Positions 25,813 to 35,600 of a DNA stretch of 64,000 nt are shown here, one piece after another. Both the position numbers and the translations under genes were made by a program. The stretch comes from Hemibagrus wyckioides (lineage: Eukaryota; Chordata; Actinopteri; Siluriformes; Bagridae): NCBI RefSeq assembly GCF_019097595.1, contig NC_080717.1, forward strand, positions 4,713,501 to 4,777,500. The letters are read 5' to 3'. The notes beneath the pieces were generated by a model. It did no database searches, was not told where the DNA came from, and saw nothing but the letters and a program-made list of their open reading frames with translations. Each line of letters begins with the position of its first letter. Positions within the stretch are counted from its first letter, which is position 1.

Positions 25813-25964
25813 GTTGTGTATTTTCAGTCCATAAAATTTCCTGAAATACTCTGTTCAGGGATGGTTCTGATAGGAAGGTGTCAGTGCATTATGGGTCAGG
25901 GCTGTTTTGGCAGCGCCAACACAATATTAGGCAGATGGTCATAATGTTATGCCTGGTCATTGTA
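25813..25964 (+). mobile_element. 3' end fragment of a second family A Tc1-like element
   Basis: Directly abuts the previous element in the opposite orientation. It contains GGTTCTGATAGGAAGGTGTC, then GGTCAGGGCTGTTTTGGCAG, and ends in the terminal repeat ATAATGTTATGCCTGGTCAT. It shares the internal-deletion arrangement of the shorter family A copies. Confidence 0.8.
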
Positions 25965-26020
25965 CAATGTATAGAAAATATAATTTATTTACTATGAAAT
26001 CAGAAAGAAAAAACTCTGGT

Positions 26021-26092
26021 TGGAGATGCCGGGGATTGAACCCGGGGCCTCATACATGCAAAGCATGCGCTCTACCACTGAGCTACATCCCC
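26021..26092 (-). tRNA. tRNA-Ala (anticodon UGC)
   Basis: A full 72-nt cloverleaf on the minus strand. The acceptor stem GGGGATG pairs with CATCTCC and includes the G3:U70 pair that marks alanine tRNA. The D arm is GCTC/GAGC, the anticodon stem CATGC/GTATG with loop TTTGCAT (anticodon TGC), and the T arm CCGGG-TTCAATC-CCCGG. Internal promoter boxes A and B are intact. A T6 run lies about 7 nt past the 3' end as a Pol III terminator. No intron, and CCA is not encoded, as expected for a nuclear gene. The complete pairing argues against a SINE fragment. Confidence 0.95.
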
Positions 26093-26675
26093 ATCCGTGT
26101 ACAATGTGTTCAACATCCCTGCACTTATACATGCCGAAACCTTATCTATACACTTATAACCTATTTTTCGTGCTACAACAAGCTACTTATAACGGTCAAG
26201 TAACGTCTAAACTAACCTAAGCTAACAGTATAGTGGTTATAACTTAGTTGTTAGCATGTTAGCTAATACTACACTGCGCTATCTAGCGCGAGCTACCGCT
26301 TTCAATTTCACTTCTCGAAGCTCCTCGGTGTTAAGCGTCTCAGCTCGCGCCTCCTACTAGCTTGCTAACCGGCTTCTTTTCGCCATTGTATAATGAAATG
26401 TCTTTGGGTTTGTTTCTCCTTATATATACGAAAGCCAATTTTGTATAAAAATGGACGACTGGACCACCACTTGGACATTTCCGCGTTTATTAAGCTAAAC
26501 TACCAAGTTAGCAGCTAGCTCTGTTAGTTAGTGTTGGTGTGTGTTTTTATACGGTATACACTTCCGTTTGTTTTTAGCTCTCCATCTAACCACGATTCTC
26601 AGACTGGTTTAAGCTTTTTTTCTTTGTTTTTCGGCTCAATGGTTGAACTGGATCTCGAAACCCTAGATTTCCATC
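26093..26675 (+). promoter_or_regulatory. Probable simc1 promoter and 5'UTR
   Basis: The 580 bp before the simc1 start codon includes a moderately CpG-containing stretch (about 26,275-26,380, with AGCGCGAGC and CTCGCGCC). There is no TATA box near an obvious start site. The tRNA-Ala gene lies divergently at the left edge. Assignment rests on position; the transcription start was not identified. Confidence 0.45.
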
Positions 26676-29600
26676 ATGGATGATGTTATTTCACTCAGTT
26701 CTGGAAGTGAAGAGGACTCGGATATTGAGTTTGTCAGCAGTTATAAAGATGACAGCTCCAGTGGCATTCCGTTTATCAGAGCTGAACTCCTGCCTGTTAC
26801 ACCTGTGAGTCTCAGTTACTCTTCTTTCTCTCTTTCTCTCTCTCTCTAAACAAATTTTATTTCCAGAGTATTTTAGTAATAATTTAAGTATCTGTCTGTA
26901 TTTAAAACAAACACCAGCAGTTGCTGTGATATTAGCCACCTGCTTTGTGCTTGCTTGCTTACACACGTGCTATCACTTTTCCTCCTTTTTTAAAAATTCC
27001 TCGTGCCTTTCTATCATAATGTGTTTGTTTTTGTTTGTTTGTTTGTTTGTTTTCATCCCCATCGGAATTTCAAGAAGTTCCTTACACTTTCTGTATTGTT
27101 CACACCCATAATTTAGGGGGTTATATACACAAAACCTAAGCGTATAACATTACATACTACTGTTTTAATAATAATAATAATAATAATAATAATATGACTT
27201 ACTTCCCTTTTTACTAACTGTCCCTCTTTATATACTGCCCCCTCAACATACTGTCCCCTTTACATACTTCCTCCTTTGCTACCTGCCCCCTGTTACATAC
27301 CCTACTGTTACTGACCCCTTGTGGACTTGGCCCCTTAGATCCAGTGAAAGGAACTCTTAATGCTTCAGCTTCATACCAAGACATTATGGACAGTTTCATG
27401 CTCCCAACTTTGTGGGAACAGTTTGGGGATGACCCCTTCCTGTTCCAACATGACTGCACACCAGTGCACAAAGCAAGGTCCATAAAGACATGGATGAGTG
27501 AGTTTGGTGTGGAGGAACACAGAGTCCTGACCATCAACACCTTTGGGATGAATTAGAGCGGAGACTGCGAGCCAGTCCTTTTCATCCAACATCAGTGCCT
27601 GACCTCACAAATGTGTTTCTAGAGGAATGATCAAAAATTCCCATAAACACACTCCTAAACCTTGTGGTAAGCCTTTACAGAAGAGCTGTTATAGCTGCAA
27701 AGGGTGGGACAACTCCATATTGCATTCATGTGCATGTAAAGGCAGATGTCCCAGTTTTGGCCTGGCTCGCAATCTCCACTCTAATTCATCCTAAAGGTGT
27801 TCTATCAGGTTGAGGTCAGGACTCTGTGAAGTTCCTCCACACCAAACTCACTCATCCATGTCTTTATGGACCTTGCTTTGTGCACTGGTGTCCAAAAATT
27901 GTCCAAAATGTCTTGGTATGCTGAAGCATTAAGAGTTCATTTCACTGGAACTAAGGAGCCGAGCCCAAACCCTGAAAAACAACACCTGAATTCAGTGATT
28001 TGGAGGGGTGTCCCAAAACTTTTGGCAATATAGTGTATTTAGTCCAAAAGAGCTTGCTTTGCTAATCTGCGTACAAGCATGTATTCATCTTACAGATAAT
28101 ATATTATTTTTGTGTTCCGGTTTATCTCAGGTTCTTATCGACATCACAGAGCACTCCTTTTCACCGAACAGACCAAGACCTTCACAAACACTAAAGAAAC
28201 TGCCGTGTTCCACTATAGAAATCATCGATCTGAATAACATATCCGACTCATGTGGCAGCCTTCCAGCCAAATCGCGTGGAAAACTTCTTCAGTCGGAATA
28301 CACTGTGAATCTCGAGAAAGACGTGATTTGTTTGGACTCCGGTGATGGGAATGATGGTCAGTCTCCTGTTTCTGTGTCACAGGATCAAGAAAACTCTTAC
28401 ACAAAGCAACACAACGGCGTTCAGTCGTGTTTACAAGCTAGCAACACGCAACAGTCAGTACACGTTTCTCACCCTTCAAGCCCGAAAGATATTTCGTTCT
28501 GCTTCGAGCCTTCAGATGGATTCTTAGAGTTTTTAGAAACACAGAACACTAATCACACACAGCAAACGCCACCGTCACCACGTGCTGAAAATCATGACGC
28601 AAGCTTGGACTCCCCACACAGCTGGCTGGACAAAGCTCTTTCGCCGTTTAGCCTCAACAGTCCGTACTACTGCCCGAGCGAAATCGACGAGGCCGTGTTC
28701 TCTGATGAATCCCTCATTCTCATTGACCAGGACCAGGACCAGGACCAGAACCACACATCGTGCAGCCTCGATAAAACCGGATTGCCGTTTGATTTGGGTG
28801 ACAGCATGGCACCGCAAGAAAAAAACCACAGACACGCTTTATCACCTCATCCACAGACTCTCGCCTCTCACATTCTTCCTACCTCAGACAGAGCTCCTCT
28901 TCCCACCAGTCCTACATCTACAGAACTCCTGGCTGGCGATTCTCCAGAAACGGGATCTGATCTGGACATGGAGAGTCCACCTATCAGTCCTATGAAGTCC
29001 TCTAACACTTTCAGTCCACCGTCACACATGATGTTGGGTACTAAAGACTCCGCTTCAGTGTTACAGGAGAACGGGACGGACGCCGACACCACAGATCTCT
29101 CAGAATGCTGTACGGGTGCCGGGCAGCAGATTTCTCTGGTGCAGTTCAAAAAACTGAAATATTTATTAGGGACACGAGATCAGCATACGGTAAACATTTC
29201 CTTTGCTTATCCACCCCGCCCAAAAAAAAACGTTTTATTCTAATGAGCTGGCCAAAGATACTGTAACCTGTAGTGTAGGTTTTTCACTGACCACTACGGT
29301 GGCTGAGAAGTGCAAAATACAATAACAAAACCAAAAGAGTTTGCAAATAGAATTCTTACATCTGATTGGATGAGACATCTGTCACTCAAGATTTAAAGAA
29401 AATAACAAATATGTATATTTCTCTTCATAAAAAAAAAAGCAATTTTCATAAAAAAAAAAAAAGCAAAGTGATTTTGGATATACTGATAGCGTATCATGGC
29501 ATAAAGGTTAGTTTGCGATGTCTATAAACACACCTAAAAGTTTTGGGACACCCCTCCAAATCACTGAATTCAGGTGTTGTTTTTCAGGGGTTGGGCTCGG

Positions 29601-32600
29601 CCCCTTAGTTCCAGTGAAAGGAACTCTTAATGCTTCAGCTTCATACCAAATCATTTTGGACAATTTCATGCCCCCATTTTGTGGAAACAGTTTGGGGATG
29701 ACCCCTTCCTGTTCCAACATGACTACACACCAGTGCACAAAGCAAGCTCCATAAAGACATGGATGAGTGAGTTTGGTGTGGAGGAACTTGGTGTGGAGTC
29801 CTGACCTCAACCTGATATAAAACCTTTTGGATGAATTAGAGTGGAGACTGTGAGCCAGACCTTCTCATCCAAAATCAGTGCCTGACCTCACAAATGCTCT
29901 TCTACAAGAATGGTAAAAAATTCCCATAAACACACCCCTAAACCTTGTGGAAAGCCTTCCCAGAAGAGTTGAAGCTGTTATAGCTGCAAAGGGCGGGACA
30001 ACTCCATATTAAATTCATGTGCATGAATTTTCTACTCACAAAAAGTTAAGGATATTTGGCTTTTGGGTGACATTTATGGAAAATGTAAAAGGTCCATGCT
30101 ACAGTGATATTATATTATGAAAGTAGGGCATTAAAGTAGAAGCATGCAATGGTGATTTCCTCATCTCAAACAATTTATTGAAACAAAAGCCAACAACAGT
30201 GGTGGGTATACCCCAACAAAAAATGTCAATGTCTCAATAATTTGTCATGTGCCCTTGACCATCAATTACAGCTTGACAACGACGTCTCATGCTGTTCACT
30301 AGTCGACTTATTGTCTGCTGAGGCATGGCATTCCACTCTTCTTGAAGGGCGGCCCTCAGGTCATTGAGGTTCTGGGGTGCAGGGTTACGAGCCTCTACAT
30401 GGCGACTCAGCTGATCCCATAGGTTTTCTGTGGGATTCAGGTCTGGAGAAAGTGCAGGCCACTCCATTTGAGGTACCCCAGCCTCCAGCAGCCGTTCCCT
30501 AATGATGCGACCTCGATGAGCTGGAGCATTGTCGTCCATGAAGATGAAATTCGGCCTGTGTTGTTCATGCAGGGGCACAATGACTGGATTATTGATGTTA
30601 TTCAGGTAGTATTGGCTTGTCACTGTACCATACACAAGATGTAGGGCAGTTCTGTATTGAGTAGACACACCTGCCCAGACTGTAACACCACCACAACAGT
30701 GGCTGATGCATAGCGCTCTCCTTGACGTCTCCAACATCGTTGGCGGCCATCATTTCTGCTCAATGTGAATCGACTTTCATCAGAGAACAGCACTGAGGCC
30801 CACTGGTCCCTCGTCCAGCGTAAATGCTCCCTGGCCCGACACCTGTGCCTCTAGCACGCAGACCACGCTGATGTAAACGAATGGTCTGACGTGACCCTTG
30901 GGTGCCTCTCACCTCCCTTAAATGTGCTTGGAGTTGAGTGGCATTCATCATCCGGTTCCGCAGGGCACTGTTCACAATGAAGCGGGCATCAACGTGGGAT
31001 GTGGCCAATGGATGTCCACTTCTATGCCTTTCTGTGACTCTTCCAGTCTCTCTGTATCTCTGTCGCAACCTGCTGATGACACTCTGGGACACTCTAAGCT
31101 CAGTGGCCATTTCCCTCTGAGAACATCCTGTTTGAAGCCTCACAATGGCGAGGTACTGTTGATCAATTGTTAGGTGTGGTCTTGGTCTCATGATGTCAAA
31201 ATGTGAACAGCATGATGATGAAGACTGTTTAAATACCAATTCTAATTGAACCAGAAAATTTATTGGTCGATTCATGGATCAAACAACAGTTGTGAATTTT
31301 GCCGTTAAGCACCTTGTTAGAGAAAAGCAAAGGTTATAGTGCATTTTAGGTGCATCCTGAAATTTCACCCGAAAGTCGAATATCCTTAACTCTTTGTGAG
31401 TAGTGTAAAACCTTTGGCTATGTAGTGTATGTTCTGAAGACCAAACTATTCCAGCTTGAAGGATGTAAGGAACGCTATAAGAACAGAGCTGCGTTCATAT
31501 AAACGCAAATCTAATTTCTACTGCTGCAGCCTGCTGGACTTCCTGTGTATCTTGACTGACAGATGCCTCGTCCAATCAGCAGTAAGAATTCCATTCACAA
31601 ACTATACCAACCTTTTCCAGTTTGTCTAAGTTGTCGTTGTGTTTTTGGTTCTCACCCACACATTTTCACTTTTCACTTCAATACTGGTCCATGATGTCTT
31701 GACTTTGACATGGTTTTCAAAACCAATGCTTTTTTGATGCATTTTCCCTAAGTGCCACATTTAACAAGGAATTGTTGATAATGAATAAAGAGAATAAAGA
31801 GAACTATGAGTAGTTTGGTTTCAGACCAGCTGCATAGCAAATAAATGCTAGTTTTGGTCAGAAAGCTGTTGACATACCCGCTGACACTGTGGTGTATTTC
31901 ACCCAGATTCTTCAAGCCCATGAGGTGGACATACGCCTGATCTGGCTCCTCCTACATGGGGGTGGAGACAACGGACGGTTTCATGGGTTAGAGTCTTAGG
32001 CTAAAGTTAGACTTTTGTGGGTTAGGGTTAGACTGTCTCATTTAGCACAGCATTGCTGTTCTTCATACAGTCAAAAGTGTGGTTTTCTTTTCAGCAGAGA
32101 TTAATCAAGTGTTGAAAGGTGAAAGATGAAGATGAAAGGTTTCATCAGGCTTAACGTATTATTTGAGCAAAAGTTTGTGCACCTCTGACCTCACGTCTGT
32201 ATGCGGTACTTCCTGCAAACTGTTTTCGCACATAATTGTCTGCACTGACTTTGCATGCTGTAGCATTACAGTTTCCCTTCAGTGGAACTTATAGGTTTGT
32301 GGACGCATGACCATCACTCCCATATGTGGTTCCTCCCCAGCTTGTTGCCTCACACAAGTTTGAAGTTTGAAGTTTGCTCACAATACTATAGAATGCCTTT
32401 GCATGCTGTAACATTACAATTTCAGAGGTTTAAACACTGTTCAAGCATGACAATTCCCCTGTGCACAAAGAACCTGAGCTCCATGAAGACATGGTGGAGG
32501 TTAAAGTTGGAGAGGAAGAACTCAAGTGCACAGAGCCCTGACTCTGACTCAACCCCACTGAACAGCTCTTAGATGAACTGGAACTAGAGCCTGACCTCAC

Positions 32601-35600
32601 TCACAACCTGACCTCACTCACAGATCACAAATGCTCTGGTGGGTGAATGAACACAACCATGCTTAAACATCTTGTGAAAATCCTTCCCAGAAGAGCAGAG
32701 TTTATTATAACAGCTAAATTTATTATTATCATATTCACTGGAATCAGTCCACAAACCTTTGACCATAAAGTGCACTTTGTCTGGTCCCTTTTTCTACATA
32801 CGGTCAACTTCAACTCATGATTGTCACTTATCTGATGCAATATTCATGGGTTCTTTGTAATCATATTTGGGATGTTAGGGATGTTGATGTGGTAGCTTAG
32901 TGTTTAAGGTGTTGGACTACTGGTCAGAAGGTTGTGAGTTCAAATTCCAGGTCCACAATTGCTCAGTTGTATAAAATGAGATAAATATGTAAGTTGCTCT
33001 GGATAAGGATATGAGTGCCTGCCAAATCTAAATATTTCACAGAGTTTTTTTTAGTTGGGAAAGTTTTAATGTGCCAGCTATACAGAATGAAAATGCTAAA
33101 AATACAGAATCCATGAAAGCTATGAATAATTTTTTCACTAATGTTTATGAGCATTATTTAACACTGTCACAAGAATGGAAGAGAATCAGTTTACCTGCCC
33201 ATGCAGATTAATCTGTACATCCTATGCTAAGACCTTCACCCTTCTATATTTATTCCCATTGTCTCACTCTAAATCCATGCCAAAGCTTATGCATGACAGG
33301 GTCATGAGCAGGCAAGGCCCATTGATGGACATGGGGAGCGAAGGCTGGCCCGTGTGATCCGATCCAACAGATGAGCTACTATTGCTCAAATTGCTGAAGA
33401 AGTTAATGCTGGTTCTGATAGAAAGGTGTCAGAATGCAGGACAGGTCAGGGCTGTTTTGTCAGCAAAAGGGAGACCAACACAATATTAGGCAGGTGGTCA
33501 TAATGTTATGTCTTCTTTCTAACAGCGCAGTGCTGAAGAGGACAACAAAGACTTCGGTATGGCCGAGCCTCTGTGCAGGCAGAGCCTGAGTCTGGTCTAC
33601 AGCACCATCGAAGAGAACTACACAGAAGGCACGCTGCAGCTCCTCTCTGACCTAATCCAACCTTGTTATTACCCTCCTTCTGACATCACAGTTCACCTCC
33701 TGAAAGGAATCCTGCTGGAGCCGCAGTGCACCCCGGTGTTGGCGCTGGAAGCCTACAACCTGCTGATGAGGACGCAGAAGTGAGTCGCAACCTCGTGGTG
33801 ATCACCATCATTACAGTGTAATAGATGCTAATATGTCAGGTTAATATGAGTTTTAAGAAAACACAGTTGACCGAACAGTGCTTTTAAATTCTTGTTTCTG
33901 ATTGGTCAGATTAATTGATTAATTAGTTTTGAATACAAATATCAGGTTTATATCAATGGCTTTCTTGTTGCTATAGTTACAACTTGGCCTGTATGCCAGA
34001 CACTTGTAATAACAGGAATTAAAACGTGTATTTGTTGATATAGTGAGGTTTTATTTCTACTGCACTATAACTATATTCGCAATATGATCCACAATATTAA
34101 CATATTTTTTAAAAAATGAATAAATGTATTGTAATAAATAGAAATCGTAAGCATAGACACATTGCTGTGGTATAAGAGGAATAAACACACTCCAGGATGT
34201 GCAGTTTTAGGAATATAATCCACTTTGAGGTGCTAAAAGAAACACACGCCAGCTCTGATTATTTTCCTATAACAGCACACCCCGAACTGTTTTATTCCTT
34301 ACAAAGCCAATTGGGCAAATATTTTTTTAGTAGCACTATGGATTTACACTATTGTATTATTGTTTTTTGTGCATTTTAAAGACTGTATTAAATTGGATGA
34401 TGAAACATGCAACATATAATTTAGATAATTATTGCTTTAATAAAAAGCAAATAAAAGAGCAGGATTGTTAATCTGTCAGATTGATGTAAGAGAAAGTGGG
34501 CCACTAAATCAAGAAAACTTCTCTTCCAGATACCATCCTGCAGACAAATCCATGATCCCATGGGACTGGGAGTTGTTGTCGTCCATCATGGCTGAACAGG
34601 TAGGTAAGACATAAAGGCTAGCATTTGACAGCTTTATCGTGACTTCCTTTCTGTGCTCCTGACGCTCTGGACGTCGTCATGTGTCTGTAAGGACGAGGCG
34701 AAGAGGCTGCGCAGCGAAGTGCGATGTCTGCTGCTTCAGTATGTCCTGCAGGTTTTGGAAGACGACTTCCAGTTCAAGCTCCCCATGCTGCGGCTTCACC
34801 TCTCGATCGCTAACGAAATGCTTTCGTGTGATCACAGGTTCAGACAGGTCAGGTGAGTGATATGAGCACAATCCCAAAGTGATTTAGTTCATTACAGTGC
34901 ATCTTGGATACATTAATTGCATTAGATAACTATTTCCTTAACATTCCTGCAACGTTCCCTCTTAGGGAACTCGTGACCTGGCTGTTAGATGTAGCGAAAC
35001 AGTCATTCTGTACATCTGAGGATGAAGAAATGCAAAAAAGCGAGAGGAACTGCTGTCTCAAGTAAGTTTACGTGAAACTAGAAATAAGTGCCATAAATGT
35101 GTTAGACATGTTAAGTTGTCTTTATTTGTCACAAATACATTACTGCACAGTGAAATTCTTTCTTCGCATACCCCATCCTTGGGGGTTGGGGTCAGAGCGC
35201 AGGGTCAGCCATGATGCAGCTCCCCTGCAGCAGGGTGGGTTGGGGACCTTGCTCAAGGGCCCAACGGTTGCAGCTTGGTGGTGCTGGGGCTTGAACCCTG
35301 ATCTTACGGTCAATGACCCAGAGCCTTAACCACTTGAGCTAGCACCACCCCATGTGATGAATAAAAGCAGGCAGTACATTGTCATAACATTATAACATCA
35401 TGTCATTCCTAGATATGTAACTCGGGAACCCATACAGTCCCAGACTTAATCTTTTGCCCCTTTACGGAAGTAGAAAAAGTATATGTTCTCCCTGTCTCTG
35501 TGTGGGCTTCCTCAGGGTTTTCTGGTTTCCTTATTCCCCCCAAAACATGCCAAGATAAATGCCCTTAGCTCTAAACATCTAAAATGTGTGTGTGTGTGTG

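Larger units (their letters stand above)
29525..31432 (+). mobile_element. Tc1-like family B copy split by a younger Tc1 insertion (simc1 intron 2)
   Basis: The left part (29,525-30,031) starts AAAGTTTTGGGACACCCCTC and carries the degraded transposase (FQHDYTPVHKAS; SFGVEEL). The right part (about 31,403-31,432) resumes at AAAACCTTTGGC and TATGTAGTGTATG, the family's other end. The interruption is a complete element of a different Tc1 family. Confidence 0.8.

Noticed and set aside
28575..28995. Alternate-frame open frames across simc1 exon 2
   Set aside because: Shadows of the real exon; its frame is fixed by SIM motifs and splice phases.
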